Shown: positions 24,165-35,145, counted from the stretch's first letter. The stretch: 64,000 bases of DNA from Anastrepha obliqua (GCF_027943255.1 NC_072895.1:27130001-27194000); one strand, 5' to 3'. A program made the numbers and translations. The notes: generated by a model not told the origin, from the letters alone.

Positions 24165-24930
24165 TTATATAATAGAATAATTAGATTGCAAGGTTCTAGG
24201 CTGTGTTTCTTTGCCAATTAGTGGCGTGCGTTCATGTATCTTTAACAACAAAAGAAAGACCCTAAAGTTTTATGACACAGCCGAACTGCAGATGGCCACA
24301 ATGTGAACCGTTTTCAGCTGAGAGGTTTTCCGACCGCCGTATGAAACTTTTTTACTATTTTCATAATTTTGTGTCTGTAGTGGATATCAAACAGAGGATT
24401 TATTATTGTATTGTCGGTATATCAGGCATGAGCAATGCGCATATTTTATGTGAGTACACTTGTGCTCACATAATTAGGTCACTTTAGCTTTTTACTTTAT
24501 TCGCAATATTTTTTATGTTAAATTTTTTCGTTAAAACGCAGTTCATTGTATAAAAAAACTTTATAAATCAAAGTTCCAAACTTTGTACAAAATTTACACA
24601 AAAAAATTGCAATCAAAATTTTCTATTTTTTTATTTAAGAAAATGTATAGGCATGCAGCCATTCAATTTTACTATAATAAGGGGAAAGTTTGAAGTCACT
24701 TCACAATTTTTTTGTATTCGATATTGAGCATTTTTTCCATGTGAATGACTTCCGAACTTTGCTTAGAAGATCAGCAACTCCACATGGGAAACCACGGTAT
24801 TTTATTGTTATTTGGTATTCATTGAGCTACTAACAATACGTTGGGAAATTGGAAATATGGTATTCTTAAAAAATCGGTACAGGCAACCGAAATACTCGTA
24901 CATGTACTGCAGTTGGTGGGTAAAATTGCA
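24165..24930. other. No gene recognised
   Basis: AT-rich DNA with no motif-bearing frame and no recognised repeat. Confidence 0.4.
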
Positions 24931-24934
24931 ATGA

Positions 24935-25604
24935 GGGTAAGACTCCGTCAGAAAATATGAGATTTGCACGTGGTCTTTCGATTTCTTTGAAACTTTGGGA
25001 AATATTAGTTCGCGGTTCGCGTACGCACGCACAGTTCGCGCTGCGTTATGTGTTCCTGTATGAAGTGACTGGAGCAGACTGCTGCAGGTCTGTGCGCGTT
25101 TTTCTACTCCCGCGCTGCGTAACCGCGAACTTCACGGTGCGCGCTTCCACTAAAATCGCAATATCTCGAGAACTATTATAGACACCATAAATTTTTTTTT
25201 TTTTTTTTCAAAATAAAGGTTAAATCATAAGGAATCGTTACGTGTATAACAGAAAATCTAAAAAACTGGCCAAATCAACTAAAAATTGATTCAAAAAATT
25301 TTTTTGACTTTTTTTTGGTCAAAATTTCGAAATTTTTTTTTTAACATAATACTAATTTAAACTACTTATTTGTTTCTATATTGTCTGTAAATTGCATTGA
25401 AATCCATCCAACGGTTCAAGAAATATTGATTTTTGAAAAAAACACGGTCCCGATTTTCAACATGGCGTAGATGACTCAATTTTGAAAATTTTTCAAAATC
25501 CTTTTAGGCTCGAATGTATCTTACCTAGAACTAATATTTCCCAAAGTTTCAAAGAAATCGAAAGACCACGTGCAAATCTCATATTTTCTGACGGAGTCTT
25601 ACCC
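24935..25604. mobile_element. MITE A: 670 bp with perfect 77-bp terminal inverted repeats
   Basis: The 77 bases at 24,935-25,011 and at 25,528-25,604 are exact inverted copies by my reading, starting GGGTAAGACTCCGTCAGAAA. A 4-bp target duplication ATGA lies directly outside (24,931-24,934 and 25,605-25,608). There is no transposase. The interior is AT-rich and holds, at 25,398-25,465, a core related to those of the MITEs at 36.5 and 49.9 kb. Confidence 0.9.
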
Positions 25605-25639
25605 ATGATCAAAAGAAGTTGCTTCCTTAGCAGGCAACT

Positions 25640-27135
25640 ACAACCGGTGGCCGGTCTTGGCCGCTACCAAAATGTTGCGCCAATCGTCTGTGCATTGCGC
25701 GCGGTTACGGCGCGGTCAGGTCGTCGTCGACTTGGTTTTTCCAACGTAGATGAGGGCATCCTTTTTTGCGAGTTCCAGCAGTGCATTTCGAAAAGAGCAC
25801 CTTCTTTTCTGTAACATTATTGTCCATTCGCTCTACGTCACTTAGCCAGAGCAGCCGCTGAATTTTAATGTGTTTCACTACGTCGATGTCGGCGTACAGC
25901 TCGTACAACCCCTGTTGCTCTCTTATTCGGTATGCATCATTCACGCAAATTGGACCATCTCGAATAATTTTTTTTCTCGGAAGCTCCTAATAACCGTCCA
26001 TCGGTGTTCGTCAAGGTCCAGGAGTGAGCACCATATAGTAAGACCGGGAGGATGAGTGATTGGTAGAGCTTTTTTTCATGTATCGAGAGAGAGCTCTGCT
26101 TTTAAATTGCCTATCAAGCCCAAGAAACACCTGCTGGCAAGAGTTATTCTTCGCTGGATCTCTTGGCTAGCGTTGTTGTTGGTGTTAATGCTGGATCCTA
26201 GGTAGACAAAGTCCTTAACTATACCGAACTCTTAATTGTCAATCGCAACCTGCTGTCCAATACGCGTAGACTTTTTGCTGGTTCACACAAGGTACTTGGA
26301 CGGGATTCTTTTTCAAGACTGGTGAAAGTTGCACTGACTGCCCGCTGACTAATGACAACAATGTCGATATCATCAGCGTAAGCGGGCTTCCTGGCACTTT
26401 TATAGAAAATAGTGCCGAAGATTTCGATATCGGCGGCACGCATAATTTTCTCTATCATCAAATTGAAAAAATCGCATGATAAGGGATCTCCTGCAAAGCC
26501 GGATGAGCTTTGCGGGAATGCCAAATTCAGATAAGGCAACATATAGGTGATCTCTTATCGTACTGTCGAATGCAGCTTTGTAATCGACAAAAAAGTGGTG
26601 GGTGTCAATCTGCTTCTCTTGGGTCTTCTCCAGGATTTGGTCGATGGCCAGGCCTGAAACCACTTTGATCAATCAGTTTATTGACGAGTGGTTTCAGCCT
26701 TTCACAAAGTACGCCTGATAGGATCTTGTATGCGATACTGAGGAGGCTTATCCCACGGCAGTTGGCGCAGTTCGTGTGGTCACTTTTCTTGTGGATTGGA
26801 CAGAGAACTCTGAGATGCCAGTCCCTGGGCATGCTTTTATCCGACCATATTTTGTCTGTGAGTATTTGGATGCTTTTCGTTAGCTCATCCGCTCCGTTAG
26901 CTCAAAAAGCCTTGAAGAGCTCTGCCGGCAGGCCATCCGCACTCGTACCTCAGTTGTTCTTAAGCCGACACTAGCTCTCAAGAGCTCGTCATAGTCGCAC
27001 GGTATAACATAACAGAACGTCGACAGTGTCATCAGAAACTGTACTACTCGGATCAGCTTCCCCATTGGTGGTGGTGTTCACGTCATCACCATTTAGTAGT
27101 TTTGAAAAAATGTTGCTACTGAGTGGAAAAGAAAA
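25640..27135 (-). pseudogene. RTE-like non-LTR retrotransposon, 5'-truncated
   Basis: Minus-strand pieces in order from 27,135 are: L-L-N-G-D-D, P-R-D-W-H-L-R-V-L-C-P-I-H-K-K, C-R-G-I-S-L-L-S-I-A-Y-K-I-L, a palm segment F-V-D-Y-K-A-A-F-D-S, the catalytic A-Y-A-D-D-I-D-I, and near 25,900 the tail H-I-K-I-Q-R-L-L-W-L with a W-K-N-Q-V ending. Several frameshifts and stops interrupt it. The endonuclease is missing. Related copies lie at 32.9 and 39.3 kb. The RTE clade is inferred from these motifs. Confidence 0.8.
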
Positions 27136-27440
27136 ATATAAGAGGAGCAAAGATAGTTTTTCTCGTTCTGAAATGCTTCTTGCAAGATAAACCTGAAATA
27201 AGTAAAAAATTGTGTCTAACCCATTACTGAGCATTACATTTGGCATATTTTTTAATACTACTGGTTTTGACTCAATGTGAAAATAAATAAAATCAGTGGC
27301 TTAATAAATTTTCAAAGTTGAAAAACGGAAGATATTACAGGCTCCGGCACTCGAAGTGTAACCAATTAAAAAGACCATAAATTTAGTTTGGAAAATTACT
27401 TCTATTCAATCCAAACTAAAAAATATGTGAAAATAATACA
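27136..27440. other. No gene recognised
   Basis: AT-rich spacer between the RTE-like LINE and the Tc1-like element. Confidence 0.4.
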
Positions 27441-28330
27441 AAATTAAAAATCAATTTACCTTTGTTCAATATGACCTTCTTTTGCTTTGACTATGCCCTT
27501 CAGATGGTCCAGAAACGAATCGCAAGCTGCCCGAATGTGACTTGCAGGTATTCTGGGCCACTCGCGGACAATGGTTTTTTTCAGCGGCTCGAGACTGGTG
27601 AATCTTTTAGTTCGGATTTTGCTCTCCAAAATGGCCCAAAGAAAAAAATCCGTCGGATTCGTGTCTGGTGAATTTGAGAGCCATTGTGCGACGTTATGAA
27701 GTTCGGAACGTTGTTTTTTTGCCATTCTTGGTTCATTCGAACTTTGTGAGGCGGTGCCGAGTCCTGTTGAAAAGTCCATGGCCTGCCACCGAAATTTTTG
27801 TCTGCCCACGGCTACAGAGCAACTTACAGAATACAGAGTGCCCATCTGCGGTTACGGTGGCCCAAACCATTACCTGTGGCGGGTGCTGCCTCCTGGTGGC
27901 CAATCGATGACTCAAATTCTCGTATGAACGGTCGGTCAAATAAACCCTACCATTTTGGGAGTTTACGAGTTGCTCAATTTGAAAAATTTTCTCGTCAGAA
28001 AACATAATATTCGGAAATTCACCACTCTGGCCAAGCGAAACAACTCCTCAAGTCTGACTTGTTGCTGCTTTGGTGTGGGATCATACGCCTTTTGGATCTT
28101 GTAAGGCTTGACTTTAAGATCATTTTTCAGTATGAAGCAGATGCTACGGGCAGATATTTTCAATTCTTACGCCATTTGATTGGCATTTCGTTGGGGTTTC
28201 GCCCCGGTGCATCAGCTGCGCGAGCGGGTCTACAGTTGGTTTCACTTCCAGTGCCGGGACCTGTAAGTTATGTTTTCGATATGAGCAATTAAAAAAAAAA
28301 GGTGTTTTTCTAAAATGCTTTCCGCTCACT
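27440..28330 (-). pseudogene. Tc1/mariner-superfamily transposase (maT-like), broken
   Basis: Minus-strand frames give, in order: I-S-A-R-S-I-C-F-I-L-K-N-D-L-K-V-K-P-Y-K-I-Q-K-A-Y (DNA-binding domain end), M-F-S-D-E-K-I-F-Q-I-E-Q (first catalytic aspartate), P-P-Q-V-M-V-W-A-T-V-T-A-D-G, then after a deletion the third block N-S-P-D-T-N-P-T-D-F-F-L-W, and the C-terminus A-C-D-S-F-L-D-H-L-K-G-I-V-K-A-K-E-G-H-I-E. The second catalytic block is lost in the deletion near 27,800. The stop is at 27,456. A related copy lies at 29.7-30.45 kb. Confidence 0.8.
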
Positions 28331-28356
28331 TAATTATTCACTACCACTACCACTTA

Positions 28357-28672
28357 CTATTCTCGTTGCCAACTAATTAACCTGCCTACAATTGAGGACA
28401 AAGGATCCACTTTAGCGTGCTCATAACTGGCTCCATTGACTGCCCTTCTCTTTTTGAAAAAATCGCTTTTAATATTCGCTCTAGAATTCTTCGACATGCG
28501 GATTTCTTTAAAATTGCTTGCTTTTTCTAGCAGTAGCTGTGGTTTCAACGCGCCCATATCGAGAACTTGCGCTGAACTAAATTTAGTTTTCAATGCTTTC
28601 GATTTTGATTTCACGCAATCAAGATCGTCTTTAGTTAAATATTTACGAATTTTTTCCTCTGCGCCACATCGC
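28357..28672 (-). CDS. Unidentified open frame
   Basis: A frame of about 100 codons without a convincing start (the first ATG is at 28,614) encodes a lysine- and serine-rich sequence including K-S-K-S-K-A-L-K-T-K-F-S-S and A-S-N-F-K-E-I-R-M-S-K-N-S-R-A-N. I do not recognise it. It could be a remnant of a transposon ORF or of a displaced cellular exon. It sits between two transposon remnants and has no splice sites I would trust. Confidence 0.25.
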
Positions 28673-28739
28673 TAGTATTTCATCTTAGTCTGGTATTTAA
28701 TTTTTGTACTAATGCTGATCTACTCGTACATTTAAATTA

Positions 28740-29720
28740 ATGTTTGTCTGTACGAATTTTATATTTCAAGGCTTGAAAAAACGTAAATAAATATATGTAC
28801 ATATCTAGTCTGTAAGATTCCCGTAATCATAGACTTAAGCAAATAAATAAATAAATATATGGAATTTATTCATTTTATATATACATTTAGTCTATGAAAA
28901 TACAAGTTTCTTACAGACTTAGGCAAAGAAAAAGTTTAATAAAGCACTGAAAATTACAAAAGCTTAGGAAAGCAAAAAATTAAAAATAAGAGTTCAAAGT
29001 TTTAGCAAATTCATATTTCGCTAAAGAAGAATCAGTTGATATATGACCCGAGTTTTTTTTTAATTTACTAAGAGCACGCGCAACTGAGGCATTACGTGCA
29101 TACTCAGCTTTCCAATTAGCAACATAAAAAGGGAGTAATAAGCGGGGACTGTTTTGGGGAATATTAAAATTGATACGATGTAATAAATAAAGAGCCATTA
29201 ACAACATTAAAGGTAAAGGACAGTGAAAGTACAATTCTCTCTCCTAGCTTCTAAGGGCTTAAGACTTATGAGAAGCAAGCGAGAATTATAAGAATGAGTA
29301 GATTCGGAAAAATGCAAAGATCGCAAAGCAAATTTAGGAAAGACCTTCTTTACCCGCTCGATACGATTAATAGAATGACTGTGAAATGGTCTCGAAGCGA
29401 AGGTAGCATACCAGAAATTGGAACGTATGAAAGACGTGTAAAGCAGTTTAAGTGTATATGAATCAGAGAACTGCCCACCGTTCCGACTGCCTAACAGAGC
29501 CTAATGTTGAATAAGATTTCCTAACAATATGATCAATATGATTATTAAATGCGAAATTCGATGAAAAAATAATGCCAAGATCTTTTGTTTCTTCAACAGT
29601 TTCCATCAAATTATTAGTTATACTCTACCGAAACAATTAAACATTACGAAGTTTTCAAAAGTGATTTTGAAGCATTTCTTAATATTCAAAGAATAATATT
29701 CATAGAAGCCGATCGAGACA
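28740..29720 (-). pseudogene. Jockey-like LINE, RT thumb and C-terminus
   Basis: Minus-strand pieces are: E-E-T-K-D-L-G-I-I-F-S-S-N-F-A-F-N-N-H-I near 29,580 (the L-G-V/I thumb motif), then R-K-S-Y-S-T-L-G, and at 28,980-29,234 the C-terminal frame ending A-R-A-L-S-K-L-K-K-N-S-G-H. The catalytic Y-A-D-D box is absent. An AAATA-type tail lies at the 3' end near 28,840. Multiple stops show an old copy. Confidence 0.65.
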
Positions 29721-30450
29721 GAAAATCATAACTAGGGAAATGAATGTATCGATCAGATCCATGTCAAGACTAATTAGAGATGATTCCGTCGCTCAACTGG
29801 CCATCTTTTGACAAAGCGCTTGAAGAAAATTAGGCTCGACAGATGCAAGCAGCTTCTTCGGTAGCACGCGGTCAACGGCAATGAAAATATTATTTTTACA
29901 GATGATAAAATGTTCACTGTTGAAGAAGTTTTTAATAAGAAAAATGACAAAATCTATGCTAAAACTTCTAAAGATGCAAAAAATATTGTTTCAAGCGTTC
30001 AGCGTGGCCACCATCCAGCATCCGTAATGGTTTGGTGGGGAGTGTCTTGTAAAGGCGTTACATTTCTTTACTTCTGCAAAAAAGGGGTTAAGATCGGCGC
30101 AAAAGTGTACCAGTAGGATGTCTTAGAAGGTGTGGTTACTGCTCACCACTTTCTTAGGATCTTCCAGCAATATTCCGCTCAAACCCATAATACAAAAAAC
30201 ACCCAGCAGTGGCTAAAAAAACAATATTCTTGTTTTCATAGGCACAGAAAATTTGCCATCTAGAAGTCCACATTTGAACCCATTGAACTACAGTTTGTGG
30301 TCAGAATTGGCGAACATGGCCTGTCGAAGGCCTTACAGAAATTTGGAGAATCTCAAACAATCTTTGCGTGCTACAATAGCTGAATGGCTTAAATCTATAA
30401 ACCATCCATACCAACACAGGTTTGGCGTATGGTATTTGTGAATATTGTTT
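29720..30450 (+). pseudogene. Tc1/mariner-superfamily transposase (maT-like), broken
   Basis: The frame at 29,910-30,114 reads M-F-T-V-E-E-V-F-N-K-K-N-D (just after the first catalytic aspartate, T-D-D-K here where relatives have T-D-E-K) and V-S-S-V-Q-R-G-H-H-P-A-S-V-M-V-W-W-G-V-S. After stops come Q-Y-S-A-Q-T-H (the second catalytic block, with its aspartate changed to tyrosine) and S-P-H-L-N-P-L-N-Y-S-L-W-S-E-L, where the third-block aspartates are also changed. It is inactive. It is related to, but distinct from, the element at 27.4-28.3 kb. Confidence 0.75.
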
Positions 30451-30554
30451 AAAGTCTTTTTCGTCTAGCTTCCAAGTCGACTACAGTTACACAGACGTCA
30501 CACAAAAGCAGACTTCACAAGTATCACATAGAATGTGATGTCTGGGCTTTCACT

Positions 30555-31420
30555 CAGCCTTTCTGTGTTGGATTATTATTATTATTGATAGGCTGTTTGT
30601 ACACTGCGACCTGAATAGATCTATTGAGCAGCCATGTAGCCTACTCAAACAGTTTTAGGAGGTTTGGATCTATAGCCCCATTTCGCAGGTAATTTAGTCT
30701 GCGTCGTACCACTGCTGGCTAGTCGCATAGAATACGTTCTACTATTTCTTGTGCCTCTTTGCAGAGTCTACAGGAATCGTTTTCTATCTATCTTTTTCAT
30801 GTGATAATTAAGTTTACAGTGTCCTGTTAGAAGTTCAGTGTAAAGTTTTACGCCCTTTCTGCTTAGATTAAGGATTGCTTCTGGATCTATGAGTCTTTTC
30901 GATTGCCGCATGCCCAATTGGGCTCTCCAGTTATCGATTAGGCCTCGTTGTTCCTGCTCATGCAGAAAAACACTTTTTTTTGAAGCTATTATTTACCTCG
31001 CAGAAAGGTTCAGGACCTATGAAGGAAGTGTTTGCCCCCTTTTTCGCTAAAGTGTCCGCAATTTCATTTCCTTCATGCCCCTCATGACCCGGAACCCACA
31101 ACAAGGTAACAAAAATTTATTGATGCTAGGGTGTTGAGAACTTTAAAACATTCCCAGACCAACCATGATTGGAATGAGAAGCTATGCAGCGATTTTAGAG
31201 CTGCTTGACTGTCTGAGAAAAGGTTAATATTGGCACCGCGCGTGGTTTTGTCGTTTTCCCCATTGCAATTGCTTTTTTGAAATGTGGTCCGACAATTCCC
31301 GCCCCGGCACTACCGTCTCTCATTTTGGACCCATCAGTAAACCACACCTGTTTCATTGTTTCTCCACGCTGAGTGGTCACTAATGACCACTTTGAATTTC
31401 TTAGAGAATTTTAGCTACCT
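30555..31420 (-). pseudogene. I-like LINE, RNase H and 3' end
   Basis: The minus-strand frame at 31,195-31,380 gives V-W-F-T-D-G-S-K-M-R-D-G-S-A-G-A-G-I (RNase H start). Later come W-V-P-G-H-E-G-H-E-G-N-E-I-A-D-T-L-A-K-K-G and I-G-P-E-P-F-C, closely matching the 9.7-11.2 kb LINE. The 3' end carries an ATT/TAA run at 30,573-30,590 as in that copy. Stops and frameshifts abound. Confidence 0.75.
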
Positions 31421-31660
31421 TTCCATCTTGTCGTGAACTGTCAGGCACGGAGAGTTCAGGATTCAACCCAGAATCCCTACATGTCCTGTAAGATTGCCTT
31501 CTTTGAGATGGAATAGATTAGGAAGCCTTGGAGCTACACTGATTGCCGTCCCTTTGGCTACAAGATATAGTGAAATGAGCCCAGTGACCGTTCCTAAAGC
31601 CGCTGTGGAGCTTGGGGGCTGTTGGGTTAGCTCCTAATTGCGTTGTGCAATTGGCTTCTT
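31421..31660 (-). other. Probable LINE-derived sequence, unassigned
   Basis: Minus-strand frames suggest a decayed retrotransposon coding segment upstream of the I-like copy, but no catalytic motif is clear. Confidence 0.3.
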
Positions 31661-31805
31661 TGAGTTCCTTGAATTTACGCCTCACTGCTCCCACCAGCTA
31701 CGATTGATCACTTCGAGGACAACATCCGTCGCATTATTAACGAGATAAAAGCGACTATGCGTGAAAACTTGATACGAAATTAGGAGGACTTCATAAGACG
31801 CTGTC
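31660..31805 (+). pseudogene. Mariner-type transposase C-terminal scrap
   Basis: A short frame reads T-I-D-H-F-E-D-N-I-R-R-I-I-N-E-I-K-A and then, after a stop, E-D-F-I-R-R-C, the tail of the D..D41..D mariner transposases seen elsewhere in the window (compare E-N-I-R-R-V-I-A near 59,070). Confidence 0.5.
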
Positions 31806-32089
31806 GAGTTTGATTTTTTTAACATTTATTCTAACAGCCCCAATTGGCGATTTAGTTCCTGGAAATCCTGAAAGTAGTCGCATAACGCATGATTTCACCT
31901 TCTGCTGTAGCTGAGTACTTCGCAATCCTGCTTGTACTGACACCAGGTCACATGGACATGCACTAAATTGCTTGGATGTTAAGTTAGGCGAGCCCTGAGT
32001 CAGCTCAGATATTTTCATATTCACTTTTTAACTAGGCATGTAGAGCTTTCCGACTGGGATGTTAGGCGGCTATCCCATTTTCTTATTAG

Positions 32090-32873
32090 TACGTAGCCTT
32101 TCGGGATCTCTGGCGCTCTGGTTGAGTTCATCAAAAACATGCTATTGAGCAGATTTGTGATCGCAACCCTAGTGACCTCAAAGATCAAGAAAAAAGTGTG
32201 CAGAGGAACACCTCAAGGCGGTGTGCTGTGCTCTCTCCTATGGGTGCTGGCATTAAACTTCTTGCTAAAGAGCCTAGAGGAGAGAGGACAACACGTCGTA
32301 GCATATGCGGATGATGTTGCAATGGTAGTAAGAGGCAAATTTCCCAATACACTTAAACTCAGAGTTAGCCAATCATTTCGCCTACCTGATCATTGCAGTG
32401 TATTTCAGGCGGAAGTCACTGCCATAAAAGAGGGACTTACGGTAATAAAAACGAGAATATTATCCACAAATGAAGTCTTCATTTACTCGGACAGTCAAGC
32501 GGCAATAAAAGCGATTGAATCTAAAACACACTCGTCAAAAACAGTTTTAGAATGTTTTAAACTTCTAAACGACGTATCTAAGTGCTACAAAGTGCACCTT
32601 ATCTGGGTGCCAGGCCACAGGAATATAGCAGGAAACTGCATGGCAGATGAACTTGCTCGAACCGGTACAACGCTCGATCTCAAACCGGATAAGGCGCTGA
32701 TTCTCATGTCTATAGCCACTTTTACTTATAGACAGGGAAACCATCAAAAAGCTAAATACAAGCTGGCAAAACCTCACAACATGCGAACTAAGCAGACAGA
32801 CATGGCCGAACTAGAACAGCGGTCGTACAGAAAGTCTGTTGGGATTTAACAGAGAAGCTATAAGAAAAGTGAT
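32090..32873 (+). pseudogene. RNase H LINE, internally deleted with RT joined in frame to RNase H
   Basis: A 236-codon frame (32,139-32,849) starts in the RT domain with R-G-T-P-Q-G-G-V-L and the catalytic Y-A-D-D-V-A-M-V. At about 32,350 it passes directly into RNase H: V-F-Q-A-E-V-T-A-I-K, Y-S-D-S-Q-A-A-I-K-A, W-V-P-G-H-R-N-I-A-G and M-A-D-E-L-A-R. The RT thumb, normally some 300 residues, has been deleted while the frame was kept. The C-terminal finger of the same copy resumes at 33,646 beyond a nested insertion. Endonuclease and 5' RT are missing, so it cannot be autonomous. Confidence 0.85.
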
Positions 32874-32886
32874 AGGGGTATTAATT

Positions 32887-33632
32887 CTTCTTCTTAATTG
32901 GCGCTATAACCGCTTACGCGATTTTGGCCGAGTTTAACAAAGCGCGCCAGTCGTTTCTTTCTCGTGCTAACCGGCGCCAGTTGGACACACCAAGTGAAGC
33001 CAAGTCCTTCTCCACCTGATCTTTCCAACGCAGTGGAGGCCGCCCTCTTCCTCTGCTACCACCAGCTGGTACCGCATCGAATACTTTCAAAGCCGGAGCG
33101 TTTGTATCCATTCGGACGACATGACCCAGCCAACGTAGCCGCTGGATCTTTATTCGCTGCGCTATGTCTATGTCGTCGTAAAGCTCATACAGCTCATCGT
33201 TCCATCGTCTGCGATATTCGCCGTTGCCAACGTGCAAAGGTCCAAAAATCTTACGCAGAATCTTTCTCTCGAACACTCCAAGCGTCGCTTCATCGGATGT
33301 TGTCATCGTCCAAGCTTCTGCGCCATACGTTAGGACGGGCATGATGAGAGTCTTGTAGAGTGTTAGTTTTGTTCGTCGAGAGAGGACTTTACTACTCAGT
33401 TGCCTACTTAGTCCAAAGTAGCACTTGTTGGCAAGAGAGATTCTACATTGGTTCAAGCAGCTCACAACGGCCAGGATTAGCCCACGTATCCTCTGGGTAG
33501 CTTCCGAACACCCGTTCGGGAGTGAGCTAAAGCGAGAAGGCGAAACATTCCAGGATAGCTGGTTGTGCGTTGGGTTTGGGACCCGCCACTTAAAAATCCC
33601 CCCCAATGAAAACTTTAAAAAAGCCTCGGATG
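32887..33632 (-). mobile_element. Internally deleted RTE-like retroelement nested in the RNase H LINE
   Basis: The insertion is bracketed by a 13-bp target duplication AGGGGTATTAATT (32,874-32,886 and 33,633-33,645). The 3' end at the left has an AAG-type tail (reversed CTTCTTCTT). From 33,455 down it encodes the C-terminal end of an RTE-like ORF2: I-S-L-A-N-K-C-Y-F-G-L-S-R-Q, L-T-Y-G-A-E-A-W-T-M-T, L-R-W-L-G-H-V-V-R-M-D and the R-G-R-P-P-L-R-W-K-D end. The outer 180 bases (33,455-33,632) have no coding similarity and probably are the element's 5' end, so the middle was lost before insertion. The join creates a 230-codon frame. Confidence 0.85.
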
Positions 33633-33645
33633 AGGGGTATTAATT

Positions 33646-33990
33646 AGTCATTGTTTAATAGGCACCCACGCTAGAAGATTAGGACTCCCGTACTTCGATT
33701 TCTGTAGCAGCTGTCTTAATACAGAAGAAAAGGAAACAGTCAGACACCTTTTATGTGAGTGTGAAAGCTAAGCTATGAGAAGGCGGCGCACTCTTGATAC
33801 AGCATTTTTAACGGATGTAGCAGACATAGCCCATCTAAAACTAACGAGGCTCTGCTCGTTTATTAAAGTTACCGGATGGTTTGGGAAGGAACACCTAGGG
33901 TAAGGATAAGCTCCAGTGGTATCACAATGGACCTGCGAAAGGTCTAAGTGTGTCTTTACGGCAACCACCCAACCTACCTACGCAGCCTTT
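33646..33990 (+). pseudogene. RNase H LINE, C-terminal finger and 3' end (right of nested insertion)
   Basis: The frame reads A-R-R-L-G-L-P-Y-F-D-F-C-S-S-C, then E-E-K-E-T-V-R-H-L-L-C-E-C, the cysteine/histidine finger ending these LINE ORFs, with a stop just after. The 3' end has GGTATCACAATGGACC at 33,918-33,933. It is continuous with 32,090-32,873 once the nested element and one target duplication are removed. Confidence 0.8.
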
Positions 33991-35140
33991 TCAAACGCAA
34001 ATCGCCATCGTCCAAATATCTCTTTTATTTCTCTCATTTGCCCATCCCCAATCGTGTTCAATAATTCCGCAATGGGCATTTTTTGTTTTACCTGTTCAAT
34101 TGAGCCCGCCTCCTTCGCGCTCCTCCTATGCTGCCAAACATATTTACAAGCATCAAAGCAAAATTATTGGCCATTTCATTGATTACTTTGTGCTTTATTT
34201 GAAAAAAGCTGTTTGCCTATAAGAAACTGAAGTACCGTTATCGCAAAAAGATACATTAGCTTTATTTACGCCAAGTACAGTTATCCTCTTTCGCATGCTG
34301 TAAAAAGTTTCGAAGACTTTCTGTCTTACTGCCTTCCAACCCACAAGTTGAGTTTCATGCTGATTTGCAATTTTTGCCCATATAAAAGCTATTGAACTTT
34401 AAACGGCTGCTGATGCTAGTCTTGTGGATTTTCTTGGATTAGCTCTGCTTTAATTTTTGCGATTTATTTGCAGGAACGAGTATTGGCAAAATATATATTT
34501 TTGGCAAATGGCAGTTTAAATAGCAAGTGGCTGTTTGGCTGGAAAATGCAGGAAAATGTTAATAGCGAACTATTTAAATGGATGATGGACTCTTTTAAAT
34601 ATTTACAGACATATTTTTTTATATTTTTATATATGCGCAAAAATTATTTTTAAGTAAGCTTCCTTTTTCCGAATCAGCAACTTTTCAGAGCTTTTTATTT
34701 TCTTCTCTTGCTGCTATATGCAAATTTTTATATAATACCGTTTAAATGTGCTTCTGCATTTCCAACGCATACGTATGCACATTCTTTTTCTGTCAGCACT
34801 CAGTTCGGACAGTGTTGGCTGCATTATGAATATAATTTTTATGCATGACCATGCCACATGAAACCATAGTAATCCCCGATGCAGCAATACAGTGTACGAC
34901 TTCCAAACACATGAGAAGCAACAAGATCGTCGGCAGCGCAATTGACTACCGGTAGCGATAAAAGCGCAAACTCTCACACACACACGCACCCAATATGAAC
35001 AGCGTGAAATGAGAGCAACTATCCTCAAAGTCACATCAGGCATACGTGTGTATGTGTATGTAAAAGAGGGGCTTCGCATATGACGGCCAATTCCATTACA
35101 CAAAATTCATAAACATGCATGTACATATGTATGTATGTAT
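33991..35140. other. No gene recognised
   Basis: AT-rich, with a (TATG)n run ending near 35,145. The 129-codon minus-strand frame at 34,714-35,103 follows CA/TG repeats and has no domain. Confidence 0.45.
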
Positions 35141-35145
35141 GTAAG

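Noticed and set aside
32914..33606. A 230-codon gene on the minus strand
   Set aside because: It is a fusion of the probable 5' non-coding head and the ORF2 tail of an internally deleted RTE-like element, not a cellular gene.
34714..35103. A 129-codon minus-strand frame
   Set aside because: Composition is driven by CA/TG repeats; there is no domain, splice context or relative.
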